From positions 1-53,722 of the forward strand of contig DGVS01000011.1 in the NCBI GenBank assembly GCA_002395065.1: a stretch of 53,722 nt of DNA, given 5' to 3'. This stretch comes from Caryophanales bacterium UBA4278. Its GTDB lineage: Bacteria > Bacillota_I > Bacilli_A > RFN20 > CAG-826. A program made the translations under genes and the position numbers. Below, one piece after another: positions 32,816 through 41,029 of the stretch (position 1 is its first letter; each line of letters begins with the position of its first letter). The notes under the pieces are model-generated. The model saw nothing but the letters and a program-made list of their open reading frames with translations, was not told the origin of the DNA and searched no databases.

Positions 32816-34168
32816 TTACTCCCTTCCTGCGGTTGCTTGGACTTCATCAAATGATTTTCCAGCAAGTAAACCATCGATTTGAGCGGAGATTTCTAATGAA
32901 ACACCGACCGCGATGATTAAGCCTGTTCCACCAATCGCTAAGGAAGAATCTTCTCCAAAGACACCTGTCAGAGTCAAGATGACTGGTAAGGCGGCGATGA
33001 ATGTTAAGGCGATGGCACCAATACAGGTGACACGGTTAACAACTTTCTTCACATAACGTTCGGTTTCAGCGCCTGGACGGACGCCTGGAATATATGAACC
33101 ATTTTTACGGAAGTTATCCGCAAGGTTTTCTGGATCAATCTGGATTGTGGCATAAAAGAAGGCAAATAAGACGATGAGGACACAATAGATAATTAATCCC
33201 CAAGGCATTGACCAACCGCCCATGTCATACATCTTCGAATAGTTGAAGATGTCAAGCCATTTAGCTTGGCTGTTATCGGTAATAAATGAAGCGATCACAG
33301 ATGGCGCCATCATAATTGATGAGGCAAAGATGACTGGAATAACACCAGCTGAGTTGACCTTAATCGGTAGGAAGCTGGCTTTCGCCATCGAAGCGGTTTG
33401 ACCACCACTTTTTCCAGAATGTTGGACCGGAATCTTTCGTTTCGCTAGTTCAATAAAGACCACGAACGCTAAGATGAGAATGAATGCCAAAATGTATAAG
33501 GCAAACTGGAATGAACCACGAATGAGTTCACTTGGCTCTTTGTACGTTGTACCGATCCAGTTGTTAAACGCACGAACAATTTGCACTGGTAATGAACGAA
33601 CAATACCAGCAAAGATAATGACGGAAATACCGTTTCCAAGACCTTTTTCAGTAATTTGGTCACCAAGCCACATCACTGTCATAGTACCAGCTAACATTAC
33701 AGTAACAATGTAGGCATAGGTCCAGAATTCACCGATTGGCAAGTTCAATTCGAGGTATTCATAATTTTCCATCGTTTTGATAATGCCATAGGCTTGGACC
33801 GCTCCTAATAGGAGAGTCAAGTATCTTGTCGCCATTTCGGTCTTCTTTCGACCGTATTCACCTTGTTTAGAAAGTTCTGTCAAGGCTGGAAGCACATCTT
33901 TTTGTAAAAGTTGAACAATAATCTGTGCAGTAATGTAAGGACCAACGCCAAGGGCGAAGATGGAGAAGTTACTAAGAGCTCCACCACCAAGAAGGTCCAT
34001 GAGGGCGACAGCATTAGCGGAATTTAAGGCTTCCGAGAGTTCAGAACTGGTCTTGACTCCTGGAACAGTAATCGCCGCCCCAATTCTAAAAACAAGTAAG
34101 ATCATGATCGTAAAGAAAATACGACCAACAATTTCCTTATTCTTGAAGATATCGGCGATTTTTTTCAT
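32816..34168 (-). CDS. secY: Protein translocase subunit SecY
   Basis: SecY forms the membrane channel for secreted and membrane proteins. I choose ATG 34168 (450 residues), beginning KKIADIFKNKEIVGRIFF. An in-frame start at 34273 would add 35 atypical residues inside rplO. Conserved features include the plug region (LGGGALSNFSIFALGVGPYITAQII), ten hydrophobic segments and the cytosolic PAVDNFR-like NLADNFRKNGSYIPGVRPG loop. It lies four bases after rplO. Confidence 0.95.
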   Translation of the reverse strand: MKKIADIFKNKEIVGRIFFTIMILLVFRIGAAITVPGVKTSSELSEALNSANAVALMDLLGGGALSNFSIFALGVGPYITAQIIVQLLQKDVLPALTELSKQGEYGRKKTEMATRYLTLLLGAVQAYGIIKTMENYEYLELNLPIGEFWTYAYIVTVMLAGTMTVMWLGDQITEKGLGNGISVIIFAGIVRSLPVQIVRAFNNWIGTTYKEPSELIRGSFQFALYILAFILILAFVVFIELAKRKIPVQHSGKSGGQTASMAKASFLPIKVNSAGVIPVIFASSIMMAPSVIASFITDNSQAKWLDIFNYSKMYDMGGWSMPWGLIIYCVLIVLFAFFYATIQIDPENLADNFRKNGSYIPGVRPGAETERYVKKVVNRVTCIGAIALTFIAALPVILTLTGVFGEDSSLAIGGTGLIIAVGVSLEISAQIDGLLAGKSFDEVQATAGRE

Positions 34169-34172
34169 AAGA

Positions 34173-34613
34173 TTATAAAACCTCGACTGTGCCACCGAGT
34201 TTTTCGATGGCTGCTTTAGCGCTAGCGCTGAACTTGTGAGCTTTGACCACAAGTTTGACACTGAGTTCACCATTTCCTAAGACTTTAACACCGTCTTTTT
34301 CAGCTTTAACTAAGCCGGCTTCGACGAGTAAAGTTGGAGTAACTTCGGTTCCTTCAGCAAACTTATTAAGTTGGCTGACGTTAACAATGGCGTATTCCTT
34401 ACGGGAACCATTGGTGAAACCAAATTTTGGTAAACGTCGATAAAGTGGAGTTTGTCCACCTTCAAATCCTGGGGCTTTAAGACCACCAGAACGGGACTTT
34501 TGTCCTTTGTTTCCGGTACCACAGTTTTTACCTAGACCTGAGCCTAAGCCACGGCCTTTACGGGTTTTAACTGCTTTAGCACCTTCGACATTCTTTAATT
34601 CGTTAAGTTTCAT
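34173..34613 (-). CDS. rplO: 50S ribosomal protein L15
   Basis: L15 is a late-assembly large-subunit protein. The 146 residues begin MKLNELKNVEGAKAVKTRKG with the glycine-rich GRGLGSGLGKNCGTGNKGQKSRSG loop region and GGQTPLYRRLPKFGF. It directly follows rpsE with only 17 bases between, so rpmD is absent from its usual place. Confidence 0.96.
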   Translation of the reverse strand: MKLNELKNVEGAKAVKTRKGRGLGSGLGKNCGTGNKGQKSRSGGLKAPGFEGGQTPLYRRLPKFGFTNGSRKEYAIVNVSQLNKFAEGTEVTPTLLVEAGLVKAEKDGVKVLGNGELSVKLVVKAHKFSASAKAAIEKLGGTVEVL

Positions 34614-34630
34614 AAGTTGACACCTCCGAA

Positions 34631-35248
34631 TTATTCAGCTTTGGCACGAAGTGCTTGCACTTGTGCGTAGCTCTTTAAGTTTTGAAGACCACTATGGGTG
34701 GCACGAATAATGTTAATTGGTGCACGTGATCCATAAACTTTACTAGTAACGTTACGGATACCAGAGAGTTCAAGGATCGCACGAACTGGACCACCAGCAA
34801 TAATTCCAGTACCTTCTGGTGCTGGTTTTAAGAAGACTTCACAAGCGCCAAACTTACCAATGATTTCATGGGCAAGTGTGCCACCTTTCACGATGTGGAA
34901 GGTGTAAGTGTTCTTCTTTGCGGCTTCAAGAGCTTTCTTAATGGCATCTGGGACTTCAGCAGCCTTACCTGTTCCGAATCCGTATTTGCCTTTCTTATTT
35001 CCGATGACAACAAGAGCTGAGAAACGCATACGACGTCCACCTTTAACGGTTTTGGCGATACGGTTGATTTCAACAACAACTTCTTCGTACTCTTTGACTT
35101 CGTCAATACGGCCATTACGTCTTTGTGGACGACGGTCATCGCGTCTTGGACGACGTTCACCACGTTCGACACGGCCTCTTTCTAATCTTGGTTCTTCATG
35201 AGGAGCAACTTCAGCAGTAGCTTCAACTTTCTTTTCTTCTTCTGACAT
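34631..35248 (-). CDS. rpsE: 30S ribosomal protein S5 with charged N-terminal extension
   Basis: S5 controls mRNA entry and decoding fidelity. The 205 residues comprise a normal S5 core (EYEEVVVEINRIAKTVKGGRR..., GKAAEVPDAIKKALEAAKKN, RAPINIIRATHSGLQ) preceded by about 45 extra residues, Glu-rich then Arg-rich (ERGRVERGERRPRRDDRRPQ). S5 is usually near 166 residues. A good GGAGG lies before the ATG, so the extension is probably translated. Confidence 0.95.
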   Translation of the reverse strand: MSEEEKKVEATAEVAPHEEPRLERGRVERGERRPRRDDRRPQRRNGRIDEVKEYEEVVVEINRIAKTVKGGRRMRFSALVVIGNKKGKYGFGTGKAAEVPDAIKKALEAAKKNTYTFHIVKGGTLAHEIIGKFGACEVFLKPAPEGTGIIAGGPVRAILELSGIRNVTSKVYGSRAPINIIRATHSGLQNLKSYAQVQALRAKAE

Positions 35249-35262
35249 TTGTTCATCCTCCT

Positions 35263-35619
35263 TTAGAACTTGAGTCCACCTTCACGGGCGGCGTCTGCTA
35301 AAGCAGCAACACGTCCATGGTAGACATAACCACCACGGTCGAAAACGACTGTGGAAATCTTTTTAGCTTTCGCTTTCGCGGCTAAATCCGCACCAACTTT
35401 CTTCGCGGCTTCAATGTTGGAGCCGTTTTCAAGTTTAAGTTGGACACTTGAAGAAGAGACGAGAGTGACTTTCTTCACATCGTCAATTAATTGGGCTTCA
35501 ATGTGTTTATTAGAACGGAAGACGCATAAGCGTGGGCAAGTAGCTGAACCTTTGACTTTGGCTCTGACACGCTCGTGTTTACGAACACGGACAGCGTTTT
35601 TTGATTCTTTATTAATCAT
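35263..35619 (-). CDS. rplR: 50S ribosomal protein L18
   Basis: L18 binds 5S rRNA in the central protuberance. The 118 residues contain RVRKHERVRAKVKGSATCPRLCVFRSNKHIEAQLID, VFDRGGYVYHGRVAALADAAREGGLKF and the basic N terminus. Normal length and standard spc-operon position. Confidence 0.97.
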   Translation of the reverse strand: MINKESKNAVRVRKHERVRAKVKGSATCPRLCVFRSNKHIEAQLIDDVKKVTLVSSSSVQLKLENGSNIEAAKKVGADLAAKAKAKKISTVVFDRGGYVYHGRVAALADAAREGGLKF

Positions 35620-35641
35620 ACGAACGAAAATCTCCTTTCAA

Positions 35642-36184
35642 CTATTTTGCACCAGCGCGTTTTCCTTCTTTACGAATGATATGTTCATTCTTGTACATGA
35701 CACCTTTACCATTGTATGGTTCTGGCTCTCTTGTACCACGGATTAACGCAGCTGTTTGTCCAACGGCTTGTTTAGATAAGCCTTCCACGACAACTTCGTT
35801 GGCACTTGGACAACTAATTTTGACTGTTGGTTCTGGTTTAATGACAATTTCATGGGAGTAACCAACGTTCATGACGATGTTTTCTCCTCTCATTTGGCAT
35901 CTGTAACCAATACCAACGATGACTAATTCTTTTTTGAAACCTTTGGAAACACCAATAACGGCATCGTTGATATTAGCTCTTGTCGTACCGTGAAGTTGTT
36001 TGGTGTGTTTTTCTTCGTTAGCGCGAGTGCACTTCACGAGATTTCCTTCGACTTCAACTTTGATTAATGGATTAATAACCACTTCAAGAGTTCCTTTTGG
36101 ACCTTTGACGATGGCTTTACCATTAACTTGTTCAACGCTCACTCCTGCTGGGAGTTCAATGGCTTTAAGACCGATACGGGACAT
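35642..36184 (-). CDS. rplF: 50S ribosomal protein L6
   Basis: L6 lies near the sarcin-ricin loop and factor-binding site. The 180 residues begin SRIGLKAIELPAGV, contain VKGPKGTLEVV and EPYNGKGVMYKNEHIIRKEGKRAGAK at the end. A GTG at 36193 would add three residues and overlap the rpsH stop; ATG 36184 is the family start and lies two bases past that stop. Confidence 0.96.
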   Translation of the reverse strand: MSRIGLKAIELPAGVSVEQVNGKAIVKGPKGTLEVVINPLIKVEVEGNLVKCTRANEEKHTKQLHGTTRANINDAVIGVSKGFKKELVIVGIGYRCQMRGENIVMNVGYSHEIVIKPEPTVKISCPSANEVVVEGLSKQAVGQTAALIRGTREPEPYNGKGVMYKNEHIIRKEGKRAGAK

Positions 36185-36186
36185 AA

Positions 36187-36579
36187 TTACCACACGTAAG
36201 CGAGAACTTCACCACCAACGCCTAAGGCGCGAGCAGTTTTATCGCTTACCACTCCTTTGCTTGTAGAGATAATCGCGATTCCTAAGCCATTTAAGACTCT
36301 TGGAAGCTTATCAGCCTTCGCATTCACACGAAGACCTGGTTTAGAGATCTTCTTTAAGCCGGAAATAACGCGTTGACCATTAAGACCGTACTTAAGGGAG
36401 ATGGTGAGTTCTTTCTTGGTTTCACCTTCGACGTGGAATTCGGAGATAAATCCTTCTTCAAGAAGAATCTTGGCGATTTCCACTTTCATTTTGCTCGATG
36501 GCATCTTCACGGAGGCATAGCGTAAGGCGTTAGCGTTACGAATACGGGTGAGCATATCGGCAATTGGATCTGTCATCAT
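36187..36579 (-). CDS. rpsH: 30S ribosomal protein S8
   Basis: S8 is an early small-subunit assembly protein binding helix 21 of 16S rRNA. The protein shows DPIADMLTRIRNANALRY, KLPRVLNGLGIAIISTSKGV and the C terminus GGEVLAYVW. AGGAGG is ten bases before ATG 36579, which yields 130 residues (MMTDP...). A longer open frame to 36606 would include the ribosome binding site and is rejected. Confidence 0.96.
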   Translation of the reverse strand: MMTDPIADMLTRIRNANALRYASVKMPSSKMKVEIAKILLEEGFISEFHVEGETKKELTISLKYGLNGQRVISGLKKISKPGLRVNAKADKLPRVLNGLGIAIISTSKGVVSDKTARALGVGGEVLAYVW

Positions 36580-36599
36580 AGTATTTCTTCCTCCTTTTC

Positions 36600-36785
36600 T
36601 TACCAACTAGCTTTCTTCATGCCTGGGATTTCACCTTTATAGGCGAGTTCACGTAAACAGACACGACAGAGTTTGAATTTTGAATATACGGAGTGAGGAC
36701 GTCCGCAACGTTCACAACGAGTATATTCACGAACTTTGAATTTCTTTGGTCTTGCACATTTGACCTTCATACTGGTTTTTGCCAT
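36600..36785 (-). CDS. rpsN: 30S ribosomal protein S14, zinc-binding type
   Basis: The 61 residues are the short type Z S14, with the zinc site CERCG...CRVC and the basic segment FKVREYTRCERCGRPHSVY, ending GEIPGMKKASW. Placement between rplE and rpsH is standard in Bacillota. Confidence 0.97.
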   Translation of the reverse strand: MAKTSMKVKCARPKKFKVREYTRCERCGRPHSVYSKFKLCRVCLRELAYKGEIPGMKKASW

Positions 36786-36803
36786 TACTTCTTTCCTCCT
36801 TCC

Positions 36804-37535
36804 TTATTTGTGGAATGGCATTCCTAAGAGCTTAAGTAAGCTATAGGCTTCATTGTCACTTCTTGCAGTTGTGACAATGACAATGTCCATACCACGGATT
36901 TTGTTGACCTTATCGTAGTCGATTTCTGGGAAAATAAGTTGTTCCTTAATTCCAAGAGTGTAGTTACCATGACCATCAAAGGAGTTTTTAGAGACTCCAC
37001 GGAAGTCACGGACACGTGGGAGCGCGATAGTCACAAGACGATCGAAGAATTCGTACATTCGAACTCCACGAAGAGTGACTTTACAACCAATGCCTTGTCC
37101 TTCACGGAGCTTGAAGCTTGCGATGGACTTTTTAGCTTTGGTGATGACTGGATGTTGTCCAGTAATTTGCGCAATTTCGCTCACAACGCTATCTAAGGCC
37201 TTGTTATCAGTTAAGGCATCACCAACACCGACGTTAATGACAATCTTCTCTAAATGAGGAACTTGCATCACAGAAGAATATTTGAATTCTTCCATGAGAG
37301 CTTTCTTCATTTCGGATTCGTATTTGTCAAGCAGACGAGTGGAGACGGTACGCTTCTTGTTTCCTTTGGAAACTTTCTTTGCTGGGGCAGCCTTTGGAGC
37401 AGCTTCTGCCTTAGCAGGAGCAACTTTTGAGGCAGCAGCTTTTGGTGTTGCCTCTTTGGCTGGAGCAGCTTTCTTAGGAGCAGCAGCTTTCTTGACTGCT
37501 GCAGACTTAGCTGCAGGTTTCTTTGTTTCTGCCAT
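36804..37535 (-). CDS. rplE: 50S ribosomal protein L5 with Ala/Lys/Pro-rich N-terminal extension
   Basis: L5 contacts 5S rRNA and P-site tRNA. The core (about 65-243) is normal: DKYESEMKKALMEEFKYSSVMQVPHLEKIVINVGVGD, KKSIASFKLREGQGIGCKVTLRG, GNYTLGIKEQLIFPEIDYD. Residues 1-64 are an unusual KKAAPAK-type repeat with no acidic surface and no similarity to the L5 family. The ribosome binding site sits before the extended start. Confidence 0.95.
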   Translation of the reverse strand: MAETKKPAAKSAAVKKAAAPKKAAPAKEATPKAAASKVAPAKAEAAPKAAPAKKVSKGNKKRTVSTRLLDKYESEMKKALMEEFKYSSVMQVPHLEKIVINVGVGDALTDNKALDSVVSEIAQITGQHPVITKAKKSIASFKLREGQGIGCKVTLRGVRMYEFFDRLVTIALPRVRDFRGVSKNSFDGHGNYTLGIKEQLIFPEIDYDKVNKIRGMDIVIVTTARSDNEAYSLLKLLGMPFHK

Positions 37536-37546
37536 TTGTTTGCCTC

Positions 37547-37858
37547 CTAGTTAAGTTTGCTTCCACTGGCTTTGCTGATACGGATTTTCTTTCCATCCTT
37601 ATCAACAGAGTATCCAACGCGGGAAGCTTTCTTTGTTTTTGGGTCAACGATGGCGACATTACTTGCGTCGATTGGGACGTACATTTCGACAACGCTACCT
37701 TCTGGGGATTGTTGAGTTGGTTTTTTATGACGTTTGTGGACGTTCACGCCTTCGACGACAACTTTGTTTTTACGCGGATAGACGGCTTGAACAACGCCTT
37801 CTTTTCCTTTGTCTTTTCCGGCAATGACGACGACTTTATCACCTTTTACGATTTTCAT
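37547..37858 (-). CDS. rplX: 50S ribosomal protein L24
   Basis: L24 initiates assembly of the large subunit. The 103 residues begin KIVKGDKVVVIAGKDKGKEG, then VVEGVNVHKRHKKPTQQSPEG and DPKTKKASRVGY. Three in-frame starts are possible; the ATG at 37858 is ten bases after GGAGG and gives the length of B. subtilis L24. Confidence 0.95.
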   Translation of the reverse strand: MKIVKGDKVVVIAGKDKGKEGVVQAVYPRKNKVVVEGVNVHKRHKKPTQQSPEGSVVEMYVPIDASNVAIVDPKTKKASRVGYSVDKDGKKIRISKASGSKLN

Positions 37859-37875
37859 AATCATCAATCCTCCTA

Positions 37876-38250
37876 TTAGAGAACCTCGGTGGCAAGGGAA
37901 ACGATCTTCATAAATCCTTCACCTTGGTCACGAAGTTCACGGGCCACTGGTCCAAAGACACGTGTTCCGATTGGAGCGCCTTCAGCGTCAATTAAGACAA
38001 TAGCGTTATCGTCAAAGGCGATTTGGCTACCATCTGGACGGTTGATGGCGTGTTTGGTACGGACGATGACACCTTTCACAATGTCACTCTTTTTCACACG
38101 GCCATTTGGAATGGCTTCTTTGACAGCACAGGTAACAATGTCACCAATGCTACAGGATTTGCGGGTGCTACCGCCTTTAAGACGGAAGACACGAACGCTA
38201 CGAGCACCGGAGTTATCGGCCACAACTAAGTTTGTTTCTGTTTGAATCAT
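37876..38250 (-). CDS. rplN: 50S ribosomal protein L14
   Basis: L14 lies at the subunit interface near the factor-binding site. The 124 residues start with the family N terminus (MIQTETNLVVADNSGARSVR), carry VKKSDIVKGVIVRTKHAINRPDGS and the C terminus GTRIFGPVARELR-type stretch GTRVFGPVARELRDQGEGFMK. Standard spc order. Confidence 0.97.
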   Translation of the reverse strand: MIQTETNLVVADNSGARSVRVFRLKGGSTRKSCSIGDIVTCAVKEAIPNGRVKKSDIVKGVIVRTKHAINRPDGSQIAFDDNAIVLIDAEGAPIGTRVFGPVARELRDQGEGFMKIVSLATEVL

Positions 38251-38265
38251 GACTAATTACCTCCG

Positions 38266-38799
38266 TTATTCTGCTTTTTCTTCAGCTTTCTTAGCTGGAG
38301 CTTTTTTAGTAGCTACTTTCTTGGCTGGAGCCTTTTCACTGGCTACTTCTTCTTTTGCTGCCGCTTTTTTAGCAGGAGCTTTTTTAGCAGGAGCTTTCTT
38401 TGGAGCAGCTTTTTCTTCGACAACTGGAGCTTCTTCCTTGACTGGTTCAGCTTTTGGGGCTTCTTCAACCTTTGGTTCTTCGACCTTCACTGCTTCTTCA
38501 GCTTGGATTTCAAGTTCCTTTTCAGCTTCAAGGACTTTAATATCAACTTGAGCTTTCTTGTCGACGCTCACTAAACGGAAACGTTTAAGAGCGCTTAGTG
38601 GACGAGAAGCCATAATGGTCACTGTATCACCAACTTTGGCCTCGTTCTTTTCATCGTGCGCGTAATACTTATTAGAATATTTCACGCGTTTTTGATATTT
38701 GGCATGTCTTTTGTGAGTTTCGACTTCGACGACAATTGTTTTGTCCATCTTGTTAGAAACGACAACGCCTTGAAGAGTTGTTCTACGATTTCTTTCCAT
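38266..38799 (-). CDS. rpsQ: 30S ribosomal protein S17 with long C-terminal extension
   Basis: The S17 core (1-88) is normal: RRTTLQGVVVSNKMDKTIVVEV, THKRHAKYQKRVKYSNKYYAHDE, SRPLSALKRFRLV. Residues 89-177 add a Glu/Val/Pro-rich stretch then repeated Lys-Ala-Pro-Ala-Lys units, doubling the usual length of about 85. This is a striking low-complexity tail with composition like the tails of L22 and L5. Confidence 0.95.
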   Translation of the reverse strand: MERNRRTTLQGVVVSNKMDKTIVVEVETHKRHAKYQKRVKYSNKYYAHDEKNEAKVGDTVTIMASRPLSALKRFRLVSVDKKAQVDIKVLEAEKELEIQAEEAVKVEEPKVEEAPKAEPVKEEAPVVEEKAAPKKAPAKKAPAKKAAAKEEVASEKAPAKKVATKKAPAKKAEEKAE

Positions 38800-38813
38800 C
38801 AGTCTAATCCTCC

Positions 38814-39011
38814 TTATTTAATGCCGAGTTCTCTTTCGCGTTGAACCATATAGGCACGCGCGATATCTTTACGAACTCTGTGGACTTCTTCACCGTGTTC
38901 GAGCTGTCCAACAGCTTTCTTACGACGAAGATTGAATAATTCTTCTTTGAGTAAGTAGATCTTTTCGTTCAGTTCTTCGTTACTCATTTCACGGAATTCA
39001 GCGACTTTCAT
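38814..39011 (-). CDS. rpmC: 50S ribosomal protein L29
   Basis: L29 lies near the peptide tunnel exit and binds nascent-chain factors. The 65 residues form a helical hairpin with the family motif NEKIYLLKEELFNLRRKKAVGQLE and the C-terminal RRDIARAYMVQRERE-like segment. Standard position between rplP and rpsQ. Confidence 0.97.
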   Translation of the reverse strand: MKVAEFREMSNEELNEKIYLLKEELFNLRRKKAVGQLEHGEEVHRVRKDIARAYMVQRERELGIK

Positions 39012-39013
39012 GA

Positions 39014-39427
39014 TTACTTACCCTCCTTACAAATGACGCGGCACTTGTTTGGAAGCTTATAAGCAGCTAAGCGGAGAGCTTCCATAGCGACTTCCTTTGG
39101 AAGACCACCCATTTCAAACATGACGCGGTTCTTTTTGACAACTGCAACCCAGTTTTCTGGTGAACCTTTACCGGAACCCATACGAACTTCGGCTGGTTTT
39201 TTGGTTTTAGCAAGATGTGGGAAGATACGAATGTATACTTTTCCTTCTTTCTTGCAGTAGCGGCTTAAGACGATACGAGCACTTTCGATTTGACGATCAG
39301 TGATCCATGCGCCGGTCACCGCTTGAAGGCCATATTCTCCAAAGGAGACTTCGTTACCACCCTTGGAAAGGCCTTCGTATTTAATGCCGTGAGGACGACG
39401 ATATTTAACACGTTTTGGTTGTAACAT
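39014..39427 (-). CDS. rplP: 50S ribosomal protein L16
   Basis: L16 supports the A-site tRNA. The 137 residues carry MLQPKRVKYRRPHGIKYEG, the WITDRQIESARIVLSR-type segment and the GSGKGSPENWVAVVKKNRVMFE motif with functional Arg/Gly. It ends two bases before rpmC and three after rpsC. Confidence 0.97.
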   Translation of the reverse strand: MLQPKRVKYRRPHGIKYEGLSKGGNEVSFGEYGLQAVTGAWITDRQIESARIVLSRYCKKEGKVYIRIFPHLAKTKKPAEVRMGSGKGSPENWVAVVKKNRVMFEMGGLPKEVAMEALRLAAYKLPNKCRVICKEGK

Positions 39428-39429
39428 AA

Positions 39430-40152
39430 TTATTTATCTCCTTTCACAGCACGGTGTTCTGGACGTTCTCCATGTGGGCGACGAGCTTCATGTTGTTCAT
39501 GTTCTTTTCTTTCGCCTTCGGCTGGTTTACAAATCCAGACTTTAACGCCTAAACGGCCATATGGAGTAACGGCTTCTTTAATCGCGAAGTCGATATCACT
39601 ACGAAGTGTGGTTAGTGGAACAATACCTTCCTTATAACCTTCGCTACGAGCGATATCAGCACCGCCTAAACGGCCGCTAACCATGGTTTTGCATCCTTTT
39701 GCACCAGCTTTACGAACGCGTTGAATGGCTTTCTTTTGGGCGGTACGGAATGATGCACGGTTTTCCAGTTCGGTCGCAATCCATTGAGCAACTAAAGCTG
39801 CATCTAAATCTGGATTTTTAACATCAACGACGTCAAGGCGAACTGTGGAACCTTTGAGTAATTTACCGACTTCTTTCTTAATGCGGTTAATGTTGGCACC
39901 TTCTTGGCCAATGACCACACCTGGACGAGCGACGAAGACTTTAACGTTGACGTCGTGTCCCTTGTCGGTTTTATGTCTTTCAATCTCAACGTGAGAGAGA
40001 AGAGCTTCTTTTAATTCTTTTTCAAGATATGCGCGGACGCGGATATCTTCATGAAGGAACTTTGCGTATTCTTGTTTGGATGCAAACCAGCGGGAGTGCC
40101 AGTCACGGTTAATTCCAACACGCATACCTACAGGACTAACTTTTTGACCCAT
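39430..40152 (-). CDS. rpsC: 30S ribosomal protein S3 with short charged C-terminal extension
   Basis: S3 is at the mRNA entry and has KH-type RNA binding. The core shows GQKVSPVGMRVGINRDWHSRWFA, GQEGANINRIKKEV in the KH loop, and SGRLGGADIARSEGYKEGIVPL. Length is 240 rather than about 218 because of a His/Arg/Glu-rich tail (GERKEHEQHEARRPHGERPE). Confidence 0.96.
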   Translation of the reverse strand: MGQKVSPVGMRVGINRDWHSRWFASKQEYAKFLHEDIRVRAYLEKELKEALLSHVEIERHKTDKGHDVNVKVFVARPGVVIGQEGANINRIKKEVGKLLKGSTVRLDVVDVKNPDLDAALVAQWIATELENRASFRTAQKKAIQRVRKAGAKGCKTMVSGRLGGADIARSEGYKEGIVPLTTLRSDIDFAIKEAVTPYGRLGVKVWICKPAEGERKEHEQHEARRPHGERPEHRAVKGDK

Positions 40153-40169
40153 TTTTGCTCAATTCCTCC

Positions 40170-40706
40170 TTATCTTTCTTTCACCACAACTGTAATGTGG
40201 GATGTTCTTTTGACTAAGCCAGATGCGCTACCCTTCGCTCTTGGAAGGAAACGTTTCATCTTAATGCCATCTGTTGCATAAATTTCAGCGACATATAATC
40301 TTTCTTCACTCATAGAGAAGTTGTTAATCGCGTTCGCAGCAGCGCTACGAATGACTTTACTAACAAGTGGTGAAGCAGCACGATTGACGTTATAGAGAAT
40401 TCCTAACGCTTCGTTAACGCCTTTTCCACGAACAAGATCAATGACGAGTCTTGCTTTTCTTGGAGTGACACGCACGTCTTTTGCAACAGCGCGGGCTTCA
40501 GTGACAACTGGTTTCTTAGGAGCTTCTGGAGCTTTCTTTTCAGCCTTTTTAGCTTTCTTAGCAGCCTTTGGAGCTTCAGTAGCCTTCACTGTTTCTTCTG
40601 CTTTGACTTCAGCAACTGGTGCTTCTTTTTTCGCAGGAGCTTTTTTCGCAGGAGCCTTCTTTGCAGCTGGGGCTTTCTTTACTGCTGTTTTCTTTTCTTC
40701 AGCCAT
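40170..40706 (-). CDS. rplV: 50S ribosomal protein L22 with long N-terminal extension
   Basis: The L22 core (about 68-178) is normal: ARAVAKDVRVTPRKARLVID, RGKGVNEALGIL, PRAKGSASGLVKRTSHITVVV, lining the exit tunnel. Residues 1-67 are an AEEKK and KKAPAKK repeat extension. Core L22 is about 110 residues, so the protein is extended by more than half. Confidence 0.96.
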   Translation of the reverse strand: MAEEKKTAVKKAPAAKKAPAKKAPAKKEAPVAEVKAEETVKATEAPKAAKKAKKAEKKAPEAPKKPVVTEARAVAKDVRVTPRKARLVIDLVRGKGVNEALGILYNVNRAASPLVSKVIRSAAANAINNFSMSEERLYVAEIYATDGIKMKRFLPRAKGSASGLVKRTSHITVVVKER

Positions 40707-40720
40707 CTTTACTTACCTCC

Positions 40721-41011
40721 TTATTTCGCTGCTGCAGCCTTATCTTCTGCATTGTTACCGTGGTGTCCTTTGAAGGTTCTTGTTGGGGCGAATTCGCCTA
40801 ACTTGTGGCCAACCATATCTTCAGTGACATAGACGGTAATGTGTTCGCGTCCGTTATAGACCGCGAATGTGTGTTCGACAAATGATGGGAAAATTGTTGA
40901 ACGACGGGACCAAGTCTTAATGACTTCTTTTTTGTTAGCGGCATTGAGAGCATCAACCTTCTTAAGAAGATAGGCATCACAGAATGGGCCTTTTTTAATT
41001 GAACGTGACAT
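40721..41011 (-). CDS. rpsS: 30S ribosomal protein S19
   Basis: S19 lies on the head near the A-site finger. The 96 residues begin SRSIKKGPFCDAYLLKKV, contain WSRRSTIFPSFVEHTFAVYNG and HKLGEFAPTRTFKGH. Normal length and position after rplB. Confidence 0.97.
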   Translation of the reverse strand: MSRSIKKGPFCDAYLLKKVDALNAANKKEVIKTWSRRSTIFPSFVEHTFAVYNGREHITVYVTEDMVGHKLGEFAPTRTFKGHHGNNAEDKAAAAK

Positions 41012-41029
41012 TCTTGAATTCTCCTTTCA

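Noticed and set aside
34169..34273. SecY start 35 codons upstream
   Set aside because: The extra residues lie in the rplO frame region and do not resemble SecY N termini. ATG 34168 matches the family.
38249..38551. Hydrophobic plus-strand frame opposite the S17 tail; similar frames lie opposite L5, L22 and L3 tails
   Set aside because: They are the antisense of Lys/Ala codon runs, which read as Phe/Leu/Ala/Ser. They lack a ribosome binding site and context.
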